Assembly (NCBI RefSeq): GCF_017308075.1
Contig: NZ_JAFKFX010000031.1
Location: 62,001 to 126,000, forward strand
DNA length: 64,000 nucleotides
Direction: 5' to 3'
Source: Allobosea sp.
Lineage (GTDB): Bacteria > Pseudomonadota > Alphaproteobacteria > Rhizobiales > Beijerinckiaceae
Part shown: one piece after another, positions 1-9,360 of the stretch
How positions within the stretch are numbered: position 1 is the first letter of the stretch
Layout of the letters: each line of letters begins with the position of its first letter
Translations under genes and position numbers: made by a program
The notes under the pieces: model-generated
Database searches by the model: none
Told to the model about the DNA's origin: nothing
The model's input: the letters and a program-made list of their open reading frames with translations, nothing else

Positions 1-238
1 GATCTTCGAGCTCGCCAAGCAGGGCAAGCTGAATGAGGCGCTGAAGCTCCAGGACAAGATCGATCCGGTCATCGATTCGATCTATGTCGAGACCAATCCC
101 GGCCCGTTGAAGCGCTACATGGCGCTGGCCGGCATGCCGGTCGGCGGTGTCCGCCTGCCGCTTCAGGGGCCGAGCGCCGAGACGATCGCCAAGCTCGAGA
201 CCGCCGCCAAACAGGCGAAATCGGTCAGCCTCGCCTGA
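1..238 (+). CDS. DapA (dihydrodipicolinate synthase/N-acetylneuraminate lyase) family protein, C-terminal fragment
   Basis: The window opens inside this gene; about 78 codons remain, ending in TGA at 236-238. The visible end contains NPGPLKRYMALAGMPVGG followed by VRLPL, the usual C-terminal helix region of class I Schiff-base lyases related to DapA (NP-x-K-x-L-x-G ... RLPL). The catalytic lysine and tyrosine lie upstream and cannot be seen, so the substrate is unknown. It is followed after 17 bases by a FAD oxidase gene on the same strand and probably belongs to the same operon as the ABC transporter and amine oxidase downstream. In such clusters DapA homologues often act as a deaminase or lyase (for example HypD in hydroxyproline breakdown); that role is inferred from context only. 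Confidence 0.8.
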   Translation, partial: IFELAKQGKLNEALKLQDKIDPVIDSIYVETNPGPLKRYMALAGMPVGGVRLPLQGPSAETIAKLETAAKQAKSVSLA

Positions 239-255
239 ACGAAGGGAACCGCATC

Positions 256-1683
256 GTGCTCGATCGGCTGCGCGATATCGTTGGCGACAAGGGGCTCATC
301 GCCGATCCCGGCGATATGGCCCCCTGGCTGACCGATTGGCGCGAGAGGCGCAAGGGCAGGGCGCTCTGCGTCGTCGCCCCGGCCTCTACGGCCGAGGTCG
401 CAGCCGTGATGCGGCTCTGCGCCGAGGAGGGCCAGCCGGTCTTCCCGGTCGGCGGCAATACCGGGCTCTGTTTCGGCGCGGTGCCGGAGAGCGGCCACGC
501 GGACAGGCCGGGCATCGTCCTGTCGCTGCGCCGGATGAACAAGATCCGCGCCATCGACCGCGCCGGCAATGTCGCGACCGTCGATGCCGGCGTCGTGCTC
601 GGCGACCTGCATGCCGCTGCGGCGGAAGCGGGCCGTCAGTTCCCGCTCCATCTCGGCAGCGAGGGCAGCGCCCAGATCGGCGGGCTGATCTCGACCAATG
701 CCGGTGGCACCGGCGTCGTCCGCTACGGGCCGATGCGCGATCTCGTCGCCGGGCTGGAGGTCGTCCTTGCCGATGGCCGCGTGCTCGACGATCTCGCGGC
801 CCTGCGCAAGGACAATACCGGCTATATGCTGCGGCACCTGTTCATCGGTGCCGAAGGAACGCTCGGCATCATCACCGGCGCGGCGCTGCGGCTGCACCCG
901 CAGACCCCGAATACCGCCCACGCCTGGGTCTCGGTGGCCGATCCAGCCGCTGCGGGCGCTCTTCTCGCCGCCATGCAGGATCGGGCAGGCAGCGCGATCC
1001 AGGCCTTCGAACTGGTCTCTGCCTCGCAGTTCGAGCTTGTGGTTCGCCATGTCGAGCGCATCCGCATTCCCTTCGATGCCATTCCGGCCTGGTCGGTGCT
1101 GATCGAGCTCGGCAGCGAGGATGGCTCGACCGGCCTTAGCGCCATTCTCGAAGAGGTCCTCGGCGACTGCCTGGAAAAGGGCACGGTGGTCGATGCGGTC
1201 GTCGCGACCTCGCAGCAGCAGGCCGGCGAGTTCTGGCATGTCCGCCACTCGGTCTCTGAGGCCAACAAGAAGGAGGGCATCGGCGTCGTCCACGACGTCG
1301 CCGTGCGGACCTCCGACGTCGCAGGCTTCATCGCGGCCGCCGATGTGGTTGCCGCCGCGCGCTATCCGCAGGCTGTGACCCAGGTGGTCTGCCATCTTGG
1401 CGACGGCAATGTGCACTACATCCTGATGTTCCAGCGCGCCTTTTGGGCGAGCCTGCCGGACACGGAGGCCTTCGCGCTCGAAGTCGAGCAGGCGGTGCAT
1501 GACGTGGCGGCGCGCTTCCGCGGCACCTTCAGCGCCGAGCACGGCGTCGGCCGCAAGCTGACCGAGGAACTCGAACGCCTCGCCGACCCGTTGCGCTACG
1601 AGCTGATGGGCAAGGTCAAGGCACTGTTCGATCCGCACAATCTGATGAATCCCGGTGTCCTCCTTCCGGCGAAGGCCGGGTGA
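256..1683 (+). CDS. FAD-binding oxidoreductase, GlcD/D-2-hydroxyacid dehydrogenase family
   Basis: A 475-residue flavoprotein of the VAO/PCMH superfamily. The N-terminal half carries the FAD-binding fold with FPVGGNTGLCFG (about residues 73-84), LHLGSEGSAQIGGLISTNAG and GTLGIIT. The C-terminal half has the FAD-oxidase C domain with CHLGDGNVHY and the terminal FSAEHGVGRKL, a hallmark of GlcD, D-lactate and D-2-hydroxyglutarate dehydrogenases. It should oxidise a D-2-hydroxy acid to the 2-oxo acid, passing electrons to a cytoplasmic or membrane acceptor. The start is GTG at 256 behind GAAGGGA. It follows the DapA-family gene closely and precedes an ABC transporter, so it is probably part of the same catabolic operon. 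The substrate cannot be read from the sequence. Confidence 0.88.
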   Translation: MLDRLRDIVGDKGLIADPGDMAPWLTDWRERRKGRALCVVAPASTAEVAAVMRLCAEEGQPVFPVGGNTGLCFGAVPESGHADRPGIVLSLRRMNKIRAIDRAGNVATVDAGVVLGDLHAAAAEAGRQFPLHLGSEGSAQIGGLISTNAGGTGVVRYGPMRDLVAGLEVVLADGRVLDDLAALRKDNTGYMLRHLFIGAEGTLGIITGAALRLHPQTPNTAHAWVSVADPAAAGALLAAMQDRAGSAIQAFELVSASQFELVVRHVERIRIPFDAIPAWSVLIELGSEDGSTGLSAILEEVLGDCLEKGTVVDAVVATSQQQAGEFWHVRHSVSEANKKEGIGVVHDVAVRTSDVAGFIAAADVVAAARYPQAVTQVVCHLGDGNVHYILMFQRAFWASLPDTEAFALEVEQAVHDVAARFRGTFSAEHGVGRKLTEELERLADPLRYELMGKVKALFDPHNLMNPGVLLPAKAG

Positions 1684-1801
1684 GGGTGCCGCAAGCAAAT
1701 CCGCCAGCGCTCCTGCCGGAGCGCGGGACGGCCTACCCGCCGACACAGGCGGGATCGCGCTCCAACGACCTTGGAGCACTATTCCAATCGGGAGAGACGA
1801 C

Positions 1802-2650
1802 ATGACGACACGCAGGGATCTCGCCGGGCTGCTCGGTGCCGGCGCCGTTGCGGCAACGGCGCTGACCCTGGCTTCGAAGGAAGCCAGCGCGCAGGCGGCC
1901 ACCACCAACACCTTCGAGCGCATCCTCAGCTCCAAGAAGCTCCGGATGGGCGCCGTCGCCGCCGGCCAGCCCTGGACCTTCAAGGACCGTGCGACCGGCA
2001 AATGGGGTGGGCAGTTCATCGACATCGGCACGGCGCTTGCCGCCGACATGGATGTGCAGCTGGAGATCGTCGAGACGACCTGGGGCAATGCCGTCCTCGA
2101 TATCCAGGCCGACAAGATCGACATCATGTTCGGCATGAACCTGACGCCGAAGCGCGCTTTGGTGGTCGACTACACCTCCACGGTCTATGACAGTGCGCTC
2201 GTCGTCATCGCCCGGCCCGGCTTCGAGCCGAAGATGTGGGCCGATCTCAACGACCCCAAGATCAAGATCTCGGTCGATGTCGGCTCGGCGCACGACCATG
2301 TCGCCGCCCGGCTCTGCCCGAAGGCGCAGATCGTCCGCTTCAAGTCGCTGGAGGAGGCGACCCTCGCGCTCCGCAGCGGTCGCGTCGACGCCCAGAGCAT
2401 CTTCTGGATGGGTGGCGTACGCGCCGTGAAGCGCGATCCCGGGCTCGGCAAGGTCATCGTGCCGCAGCCGATGTTCGGCTCGACCTCGAACGCGATCGTG
2501 CGCCGCGAGACCGACAAGACCTGGCGCGATTTCGCCTCGGCCTGGATCACCTATTCGCGCGGCCTCGGCCTGATCCGCGAAGCGGTGGTGAACAGTCTCG
2601 CCCAGGTCGACCTGACGCTGGACGACATCCCGCCGGGCGTCACCTTCTGA
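1802..2650 (+). CDS. Polar amino-acid ABC transporter, periplasmic substrate-binding protein
   Basis: A 282-residue family 3 extracellular solute-binding protein. It starts MTTRRDLAGLLGAGAVAATA, a twin-arginine-like signal peptide followed by ALTLASKEASAQA, so it is exported to the periplasm. The mature part has the usual lobe motifs (LRMGAVAAGQPWTFKD, FIDIGTALAADM, DIMFGMNLTPKRALVVDY, VDVGSAHD). The ATG at 1802 is chosen because the signal peptide begins there; the frame stays open upstream to 1655. The permease and ATPase follow on the same strand, making a complete importer. The ligand is presumably an amino acid or an amino-acid derivative, given the amine oxidase and cyclodeaminase genes downstream. 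Confidence 0.88.
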   Translation: MTTRRDLAGLLGAGAVAATALTLASKEASAQAATTNTFERILSSKKLRMGAVAAGQPWTFKDRATGKWGGQFIDIGTALAADMDVQLEIVETTWGNAVLDIQADKIDIMFGMNLTPKRALVVDYTSTVYDSALVVIARPGFEPKMWADLNDPKIKISVDVGSAHDHVAARLCPKAQIVRFKSLEEATLALRSGRVDAQSIFWMGGVRAVKRDPGLGKVIVPQPMFGSTSNAIVRRETDKTWRDFASAWITYSRGLGLIREAVVNSLAQVDLTLDDIPPGVTF

Positions 2651-2747
2651 GTGTGGGACAGGGTCTCCGGCCTAGTGCCGGGGACCCTTTTCCGGTTCCA
2701 CCGGTTCCTGCGGCCTGGTCGCCGGGCAGGCTTGCGAGAGGAAAATC

Positions 2748-3410
2748 ATGTATACGTGGCGTTTCGATGCCGTCTGGGGCTATCGCGATCTGTTCCTGAC
2801 CGGAACCGCGGTCACCATCGGCCTGACCATCGCAGTCGTCATTCTCGGCCTGGTGGTCGGGCTCGTCGCCGGTCTCGCGCAATTGTCGCGTTCGCCGACG
2901 CTGCGCTGGCTGTCCTGGCTCTATATCGAGATGTTCCGGCTGACGCCGCTGCTCGTGCTGCTGCTCTGGTTCTATTACGCACTGCCGATGCTGACGGGCA
3001 TCAAGATCGACGCGCTGACCGCGGCCGTCGTGACGCTCTCGCTCTATGGCGGCTCTTTCTATGCCGAGGTCATCCGGGGCGGCATCGTCTCGATCGAGGC
3101 CGGGCAAAGCGAGGCGGGGCTCGCGCTGGGCATGACGCCCGGCAAGGTGATGCGCCGCATCGTCCTGCCGCAGGCGATCAAGCGGATGATCCCGCCGCTG
3201 ATGAATCAGTCGATCATCCAGTTCAAGAACACCTCGCTGGTCTCGGTTCTGGCGGTGCCGGATCTGCTCTATCAGGGCCAGATCGTCGCGATGGAGACCT
3301 ATCGCGCCCTCGAGGTCTACAGCGTGATCGCCGCGATCTATTTCGTCGTCCTGCTGCCGGCGACCGTGATCGTCAAGCGCGCCGAAAAGCGCCTGTCGCA
3401 GAGCAATTGA
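2748..3410 (+). CDS. Amino-acid ABC transporter permease (HisM/GlnP family)
   Basis: A 220-residue membrane protein with about five hydrophobic segments. It carries the family signature [20 protein letters not shown] near the second helix and the EAA loop around [20 protein letters not shown] (residues about 123-142), which docks on the ATPase. Only one permease gene is present, so it would act as a homodimer. It begins 97 bases after the binding-protein gene and is followed after 7 bases by the ATPase gene, which fits one transcript. Confidence 0.9.
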   Translation: MYTWRFDAVWGYRDLFLTGTAVTIGLTIAVVILGLVVGLVAGLAQLSRSPTLRWLSWLYIEMFRLTPLLVLLLWFYYALPMLTGIKIDALTAAVVTLSLYGGSFYAEVIRGGIVSIEAGQSEAGLALGMTPGKVMRRIVLPQAIKRMIPPLMNQSIIQFKNTSLVSVLAVPDLLYQGQIVAMETYRALEVYSVIAAIYFVVLLPATVIVKRAEKRLSQSN

Positions 3411-3417
3411 GGCAGAG

Positions 3418-4182
3418 ATGACCACCAGCAAGATCGAAATCTCGGGCCTGCGCAAACAGTTCGGCGATCTCGTCGTCCTGCGTGACATCAACCTCAAGGT
3501 GGACGCCGGCGCGGTCATCGCGCTGATCGGGCCCTCGGGCTCCGGCAAGTCCACCTTGCTGCGTTGCCTCAACCTGCTCGTCATCCCCGAAGGCGGGCGC
3601 ATCCGCATCGGCGACGATGCCTTCGCCTTCGATGGCGGCGCCAAGCTGCCGGGCGTGCGCGAGCAGGCGCGCTTCCGCTCCAACACCGGCATGGTGTTCC
3701 AGCATTTCAACCTGTTTCCGCACATGACGGTGCTCCAGAACGTCATGGAGGGGCCGCTCTCGGTGAAGAACATGCCGAAGGCGGAGGCCGATGCGCTCGC
3801 CCGCCGGCTGCTCGACAAGGTCGGGCTCAGCGACAAGGTCGACGTCTTCCCGAACAAGCTCTCCGGCGGCCAGAAGCAGCGCGTCGCGATCGCTCGCGCG
3901 CTGGCGATGGAGCCTTCGGTGATGCTCTTCGACGAGGCGACCTCGGCGCTCGACCCCGAACTCGTCGGCGAGGTTCTCGGTGTCATGCGGGCTCTCGCAG
4001 CCGAGGGCATGACCATGATCATCGTCACCCATGAGATCGGCTTCGCCCGCGAGGTCGCCGACCGCCTCGTCTTCATGCGTGACGGCGTGATCGTCGAGGA
4101 AGGGCCGGCGCGCGAGGTCATCGACAGCCCGAAGGAGGAGGCGACCCGCGCCTTCCTCAGCCATTTCCACAATCGCGGCTGA
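3418..4182 (+). CDS. Amino-acid ABC transporter ATP-binding protein (GlnQ family)
   Basis: A 254-residue ATPase of the polar amino-acid uptake family. Walker A is GPSGSGKST (about residues 38-46), the Q loop is [13 protein letters not shown], the ABC signature is LSGGQKQR, Walker B is [12 protein letters not shown], and the switch histidine lies in IVTHE. It energises the importer formed with the two preceding genes. Start ATG at 3418; the stop is 17 bases before the DadA-like gene. Confidence 0.93.
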   Translation: MTTSKIEISGLRKQFGDLVVLRDINLKVDAGAVIALIGPSGSGKSTLLRCLNLLVIPEGGRIRIGDDAFAFDGGAKLPGVREQARFRSNTGMVFQHFNLFPHMTVLQNVMEGPLSVKNMPKAEADALARRLLDKVGLSDKVDVFPNKLSGGQKQRVAIARALAMEPSVMLFDEATSALDPELVGEVLGVMRALAAEGMTMIIVTHEIGFAREVADRLVFMRDGVIVEEGPAREVIDSPKEEATRAFLSHFHNRG

Positions 4183-4199
4183 ACCCTGAAAGCAGGACG

Positions 4200-5468
4200 A
4201 TGACGGCTTCTTCCGGCTCGCATGTCGCCGTCATCGGGGGCGGCATCGTCGGCCTCGCCGCGGCTTTGGAGATCCAGAGCTCCGGCCATCGGGTGACCCT
4301 GATCGAGCCCGCAGAGCCGGGCGGCCGGCAGGCGGCCTCCTATGGCAATGGCTGCTGGCTCAACCCCGGCGCGATCATGCCGATCTCGCTGCCCGGGCTC
4401 TGGCGCAAGGTGCCGGGTTTCCTGCTCGATTCGACCGGTCCCTTCGTCATCCGTTGGCGCGACCTGCCACGGCTGGCCGGCTGGCTGCGCGATTTCGTGC
4501 TCGCCGGCCGCAATTGGGATCTGGTCGAGGCCTGCGCCCGCACCCGTTTCGAACTCTGCCGGACTGCCGTCGATGAGCATGTAGCACTCGCGGCGGAGGC
4601 CGGGGTTCCCGAGCTGATCCGGCGGGAAGGCGTCATGTATGTCTATCTCGACCGCTCGGAATTCCTGGCCGAGGAACGCGTCTGGCGGATGCGGCGCGAA
4701 TTCGGCGTTCCCTTCAGCGAGGTCGGGGAAGAGGAGCTGCGCCGGATCCAGCCGGAGCTGGCGCCGCGCTATCGTTTCGGTGCCCGGCTCGATGGCGGCG
4801 CCTATGTCGTCGACCCCGGTGCCTATTGCCGCGCGCTGGAGCAACTCCTCCTGCGTCGGGGTGGCAAGCGCATCGTCGCGCGCGCCACGGGCTTCGAATT
4901 CGCGGCGGGGCAGCTCAGCGCGGTGCGGTCGCAGGCCGGCCCGATCTCCTGCGACAAGGCGGTGATTGCTGCCGGCATCGGCTCCCGCGAGCTGGCCCGT
5001 CAGGCGGGCGACCGCGTACCGCTGATCTCGGAGCGCGGCTATCACGTCGTCCTGCCTGAGCCGGGTTTCGACATCCCTTGCGGCCTGATGCCCTCCGACG
5101 GGCTGATGGCGGTGGTTGCGACCTCCAAAGGGCTCCGGCTCGCCGGCCAGGTCGAGCTCGCCGCAATCTCGGCGCCGCCGGATTGGCGCCGCACCGAGAT
5201 CCTGCTCGGCTTCGCCCGCAAGATGTTTCCGCAATTGGAGATCGACGAGAGCCGGCTCGACCGCTGGATGGGGCATCGCCCGTCGACGCCCGATGGTCTG
5301 CCCTGTATCGGGGTCTCCTCCGGCAGTGCCGACATCTTCCATTGCTTCGGACATGCCCATACGGGATTGATCCAGGCGCCGACCTCGGCCCGCCTGCTCG
5401 CGGCGCTGCTCGACGGCCGCGCGCCTCCCTTCGACCCGGTGCCGTTCTCGGCAGGAAGGTTTCGCTGA
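4200..5468 (+). CDS. FAD-dependent D-amino-acid dehydrogenase/amine oxidase (DadA family)
   Basis: A 422-residue flavoprotein. The N-terminus holds a dinucleotide-binding motif, VAVIGGGIVGLAAALEIQ, and the C-terminus the FAD-contacting MGHRPSTPDGLPCIG plus FGHAHTGL, both typical of DadA/HypO enzymes. It should oxidise a D-amino acid or D-hydroxyproline-like substrate to the imine. Its stop overlaps the next start by one base (TGATG at 5466-5470), so the cyclodeaminase-family gene is translationally coupled to it. Pairing with an imine-handling cyclodeaminase-family protein and a DapA-family lyase suggests a proline-derivative pathway; that is inference. Confidence 0.87.
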   Translation: MTASSGSHVAVIGGGIVGLAAALEIQSSGHRVTLIEPAEPGGRQAASYGNGCWLNPGAIMPISLPGLWRKVPGFLLDSTGPFVIRWRDLPRLAGWLRDFVLAGRNWDLVEACARTRFELCRTAVDEHVALAAEAGVPELIRREGVMYVYLDRSEFLAEERVWRMRREFGVPFSEVGEEELRRIQPELAPRYRFGARLDGGAYVVDPGAYCRALEQLLLRRGGKRIVARATGFEFAAGQLSAVRSQAGPISCDKAVIAAGIGSRELARQAGDRVPLISERGYHVVLPEPGFDIPCGLMPSDGLMAVVATSKGLRLAGQVELAAISAPPDWRRTEILLGFARKMFPQLEIDESRLDRWMGHRPSTPDGLPCIGVSSGSADIFHCFGHAHTGLIQAPTSARLLAALLDGRAPPFDPVPFSAGRFR

Positions 5469-6436
5469 TGAGCGACGGTCTGCTCTATCTTTCGCGCCGC
5501 GAGGTTCGTGCACTCGGCATCTCGCCCGGCGAGGTTCGCGAATCCGTGCTCCAGGCCTTCCGCGACCATGCCGCCGGGCTGAACCGCAGTCTGCCGAAGA
5601 AATCGCTCGATCTCGGCCCGGGCCATGGTTTCCAGGCGATGTCGGCGGCTTCCGAGCCGGAAGCGATCGCGACCGTCAAATGGGTGGCGATGGCGCCGGT
5701 GGCGCCGGGCAGCACGGCACCCGGCATCAGCGCCCTGATCTGCGTCAGCGACTATGCGACCGGCCTGCCGCTTGCTGTACTGGACGGCGACGAGATCACC
5801 CTGATCCGCACCGCCGCGATGTCGGCCGCCGCGGCGTCCTATCTCGCCCCGGCCGAGCCGCTCACCATCGGTTTCGTCGGCTGCGGCCTGCAGGCCCATG
5901 CCCATCTCGACGCCTTCCTCGATCTCTATCCCGGCCTCAAGACGGTGCTGGCGCTGAGCCGCAGCCGCGCCTCGGCCGAGCGTCTGGCCGAAGCCGCGGC
6001 GGCGCGCGGGCTTGCAACCGAGATCGTCGCGGAGGCCGATGACCTCCTTGCGCGCTCCGACATCGTCATCTCGATGGTTCCGGGCGCTCCCGGCCTGAAG
6101 CCCTTCCTCGATGCCGGACGCATGCCGGCCTCGTCCTTCGCTTCGGCGGTCGATATCGGCCGCAGCTGGCGCCCGCAGACACTGCCCGCCTTCGACTTCC
6201 TGGCGACCGATAGCCTCGCCCAGTCGACCGCGCCCTATGACGTCAATTCCCAGCCGGTCGAGACTGTCCGCTTCCAGGACGACCTGATCCAGATCGCGGC
6301 GCGCAGTGCCGGGCCGGCCGGGCAGGGGCGCCGGATGTTCTGCTTCCGCGGCTTCGCTCTGGCCGATCTCGCTCTGGCCGGACTGGTCGTCCGTAAGGCG
6401 CGCGCAGCCGGTGCAGGGACGAGACTCGAACGATGA
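5468..6436 (+). CDS. Ornithine cyclodeaminase/mu-crystallin family protein
   Basis: A 322-residue NAD(P)-binding protein starting at the ATG that overlaps the upstream stop. The Rossmann motif is GFVGCGLQAHAHLDAF (about residues 138-153), with the family's earlier KWVAMAP and LICVSDYATGLPLAVLDGDE. The family includes ornithine cyclodeaminase, ketimine reductase and delta-1-pyrroline-2-carboxylate reductase (LhpI). Next to a DadA-like oxidase, an imine reductase role is the most likely, though not proven. Its last bases overlap the start of the alpha-hydroxy-acid oxidase gene by four (ATGA), again suggesting coupling. Confidence 0.88.
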   Translation: MSDGLLYLSRREVRALGISPGEVRESVLQAFRDHAAGLNRSLPKKSLDLGPGHGFQAMSAASEPEAIATVKWVAMAPVAPGSTAPGISALICVSDYATGLPLAVLDGDEITLIRTAAMSAAAASYLAPAEPLTIGFVGCGLQAHAHLDAFLDLYPGLKTVLALSRSRASAERLAEAAAARGLATEIVAEADDLLARSDIVISMVPGAPGLKPFLDAGRMPASSFASAVDIGRSWRPQTLPAFDFLATDSLAQSTAPYDVNSQPVETVRFQDDLIQIAARSAGPAGQGRRMFCFRGFALADLALAGLVVRKARAAGAGTRLER

Positions 6437-7644
6437 TCCTGACCGGCCTGGACGCCATCCTCAATGTCGAGGATGCGCGGCGCGCGGCCCGCCGGCGCCT
6501 GCCGCGTGGGCTGTTCGAATATGTCGACCGTGGCGCCGAGGACGAGAACGCGATCGGCGGCAACCGGCGCGATCTCGATGCGGTGAAGCTCGCGCCCTCC
6601 GTACTTGTCGACGTCTCCCAGCGCACTCAGGAAGCCGAGGTTCTCGGCCGCAAGCAGTCGAGCCCGCTGGTCATCGCGCCGACGGCGGTCGCCGGCCTGG
6701 TCTGGCGCGACGGCGAGATCGCTCTGGCGCGGGCGGCGGCCGCGGCCGGCATCCCGTTCTGTGTCTCGACCCAGTCGATCACCTCGATCGAGCGCATCGC
6801 CGCCGAATCCGGGGCCGAACTCTGGTTCCAGCTCTATGTCTGGAAGAACCGCGAGCGCACTTTGGCGCTGCTCGACCGGGCCTGGGCGGCGGGTGCGCGC
6901 ACTCTGGTGCTGACAGTCGACACCGCGGTCGGCCCCAATCGCGAATACAATCTGCGCAACGGCTTCGGCATTCCGCTCAAGCCCTCGCTGCGGGCCGGCA
7001 TCGACCTCGCGCTGCATCCGCGCTGGACCTGCGAGGTTCTGTTGCGCTCGCTCATCGCCTCCGGCGTGCCGACCTATGCGCATTATCCGGACGAGTTCCG
7101 GACCCAGCTCGGCCGCGTCTCGCTCTCTGACGAGATGTCTCTCGCGACCGACGTGACCTGGGAGGATGTCGCGCTGCTGCGGAAGCGCTGGCAGGGCAAG
7201 CTCGTGCTCAAGGGCGTGCTGCGCGTCGACGACGCCCGCAAGGCGGCCGAACATGGCGCGGACGCCATCGTCGTCTCCAACCATGGCGCCCGCAATCTCG
7301 ATTGCGCACCGGGGCCGGTCGAGGTCCTGCCTGCCATCGTCGATGCTGTCGGGGACCGCCTCGCCATCCTCGCCGATAGCGGTGTCCGGCGCGGCGCCGA
7401 CATCGCTCGCTTCCTGGCGCTCGGCGCATCGGGCGTATTGATCGGCCGGGCGACGCTCTACGGCGTGGCGATTGCCGGCGAGGCCGGCGCGCGCCGGGTG
7501 CTCGACCTGCTGCGCAACGAGCTCTCCATCACCATGGGCATGCTCGGGGTACGCTCGCTCTCCGAGTTGCCGGGCTGCCTCGCACCGCTTCCGGCTGGGC
7601 AAGCACCGCGGCAGGCTGCGATCAAGGCCGGGGCGGCGACCTAG
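6433..7644 (+). CDS. FMN-dependent alpha-hydroxy-acid oxidase/dehydrogenase (LldD/glycolate oxidase family)
   Basis: A 403-residue TIM-barrel flavoenzyme. Family landmarks are LPRGLFEYVDRGAEDE near residue 30, IAPTAVAGLVW (FMN contact), WFQLYVWKNRE, and the active-site block IVVSNHGARNLD, where the catalytic His follows SN. The canonical SNHGGRQLD is slightly altered (GARN). The phosphate-binding LADSGVRRG and GASGVLIGR are intact. It would oxidise an L-2-hydroxy acid. It is the last gene of the operon, and its stop overlaps the stop of the convergent phospholipase D gene by three bases. Confidence 0.9.
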   Translation: MILTGLDAILNVEDARRAARRRLPRGLFEYVDRGAEDENAIGGNRRDLDAVKLAPSVLVDVSQRTQEAEVLGRKQSSPLVIAPTAVAGLVWRDGEIALARAAAAAGIPFCVSTQSITSIERIAAESGAELWFQLYVWKNRERTLALLDRAWAAGARTLVLTVDTAVGPNREYNLRNGFGIPLKPSLRAGIDLALHPRWTCEVLLRSLIASGVPTYAHYPDEFRTQLGRVSLSDEMSLATDVTWEDVALLRKRWQGKLVLKGVLRVDDARKAAEHGADAIVVSNHGARNLDCAPGPVEVLPAIVDAVGDRLAILADSGVRRGADIARFLALGASGVLIGRATLYGVAIAGEAGARRVLDLLRNELSITMGMLGVRSLSELPGCLAPLPAGQAPRQAAIKAGAAT

Positions 7645-9221
7645 AGCTGGGATTCGATCGGCAGCAGCCCGATGGCGAGGGCGGTGAGACGCCGTCCGAG
7701 GCTCGCGCCCGGCTCCGAGCGCAGTTGCTGTGGAACTGCGTCCTTCGCATCGTTCCAGACGAGGCGGCTGCCTTCGAGCGCAACCTGATAGCTGCATTCC
7801 GGGGCGGTCTGTGCCAGGAATATCGTCCGCATCTGCGCGACCAGCCGTGGATCATTGAAGATCACGCCCATTTCGGTGTTGAGCGAAGCCGAGCGCGGGT
7901 CGAAATTGAACGAGCCGACGAAGCCGGTCGCGGCATCGACCGTGAACGCCTTGGTGTGCAGGCTCGCGCCGCGCGAGCCGAACAGCGAAGGGCCGTCGCG
8001 GATGTTCTCGGGCCGCAGCTCGTACAGGGCGACGCCGCTTTCGAGCAGCGGCTTGCGATATCTGGCGTAGGCGCCGTGGACGGCGACGACATCGGTCGCC
8101 GCGAGGGAATTCGTGAGTACGGAAACCTTGATCCCGCGCCGGGCCATGGCCGCGAAGGCGGCGGTTCCTTTCCTGCCCGGAATGAAATAGGGCGAGGTGA
8201 TGTTGAGCTCGTGCCGAGCGGTGGAGAGAGAGGCGAGCAGGCGCTCCGCCAGCCAGCCGGTGCCGCGTGGGTCCCAGGCTTTCGCCGGCGGGTCGGAGAC
8301 GACGTCCACATCGGCGCTCCAGAGCAGGGAGCGGCCCGCCTCGGGCAGCACGTTCGCCTCCTTCCGCTCGGCGAGATTGGTCAGGAATGGCGTGGCGTTG
8401 AGCAGGCGCCGCGCAGGCCGCCTGGCCTGGCTCGCGAGCTTGCGGCGCAGCTTCGAGCGGCTCAGCGAGCAGAGCGGGATCACCATCGGGCTGTTCCAGA
8501 AATCGTCGAAGATTCGCTCGGTCTGCGGCACGGCCTCGCCGACCAAAAGCATGTCGAGATCGTGGAAGTTGGCGGTGCTGGACGCGTCGAAATAGGCATC
8601 GCCGATATTGCGCCCGCCGATGATGGCGATCCGGCCATCGGCGATCCAGGCCTTGTTGTGCATCCGCCGCGTCGCCCTGAAGGCGCGCAGCGCCAGCTCG
8701 ATGCCGCGCCGCAGGGAATTGGAGCGGTTGCGGCTCGGATTGAACAGCCGGACTTCGATATTGGGGTGGCGGTCGAGCCCGAGATAGCTCGCATCGTCAC
8801 CGCGCGTGTTGATGTCGTCGATCAGCAGGCGCACCCGCACGCCGCGGTCGGCGGCGGCAATGACCTCGCGGGCGAGCAGGCCGCCGGTCAGGTCGTCGAG
8901 CCAGTAGTAATATTGCAGGTCGAGGCTGCGGCCGGCATTGCGCGCAGCGAAGGCGCGCACGGCGAAAGCCTGGAGGTTGTCGGCGACCAGGAGCAGGCCG
9001 CTTCTGCCGGGTTGTTGGCGCAGCAGCGGCGCCACGGCGCGGTCGAGCGCAGTTTCCGCCTCTTCGACGGGCAGGGCCCGGGTCGGCCGGCCGCGGGCAC
9101 GCCTGCCGAAGCGGCCATAGGAATAGATCGCGAGCAGCGAGCACAGGGCGAAGCAGACGACCCCGATCAGTGCGATCTCGAAAATGTGCATTCCCGCCTG
9201 CCGCTTTGCCTCTTCCATCAT
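7641..9221 (-). CDS. Phospholipase D family protein, cardiolipin synthase-like
   Basis: A 526-residue protein with one N-terminal hydrophobic segment (about residues 11-30) and two HKD catalytic motifs: HNKAWIADGRIAIIGGRN in the first half and HTKAFTVDAATGFVGSFNFD in the second. This arrangement is that of ClsB/ClsC-type cardiolipin synthases and other membrane phosphatidyltransferases. ATG at 9221 has no clear Shine-Dalgarno; an internal ATG at 9191, right before the membrane segment and behind AGGCGGG, is an alternative. An EEP-fold hydrolase gene is divergent from it, comparable to clsB-ybhP of E. coli. Substrate inferred from family only. Confidence 0.85.
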   Translation of the reverse strand: MMEEAKRQAGMHIFEIALIGVVCFALCSLLAIYSYGRFGRRARGRPTRALPVEEAETALDRAVAPLLRQQPGRSGLLLVADNLQAFAVRAFAARNAGRSLDLQYYYWLDDLTGGLLAREVIAAADRGVRVRLLIDDINTRGDDASYLGLDRHPNIEVRLFNPSRNRSNSLRRGIELALRAFRATRRMHNKAWIADGRIAIIGGRNIGDAYFDASSTANFHDLDMLLVGEAVPQTERIFDDFWNSPMVIPLCSLSRSKLRRKLASQARRPARRLLNATPFLTNLAERKEANVLPEAGRSLLWSADVDVVSDPPAKAWDPRGTGWLAERLLASLSTARHELNITSPYFIPGRKGTAAFAAMARRGIKVSVLTNSLAATDVVAVHGAYARYRKPLLESGVALYELRPENIRDGPSLFGSRGASLHTKAFTVDAATGFVGSFNFDPRSASLNTEMGVIFNDPRLVAQMRTIFLAQTAPECSYQVALEGSRLVWNDAKDAVPQQLRSEPGASLGRRLTALAIGLLPIESQL

Positions 9222-9360
9222 AACGAGCTATCGCCGATGTCGTTCAATCTTTCACGGGGCGACCGAACCTTTGCCATGTTTGACGCATTGATCTCCTGCC
9301 GCCCTGCTGCGATTCCGGCACGGCAGTTGCTTGCCGCCCGCTATGGAGATCGATGACGTC

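Noticed and set aside
2640..5513. Minus-strand open frame of more than 900 codons
   Set aside because: Shadow of the ABC transporter and DadA-like genes; no motifs, composition typical of antisense frames.
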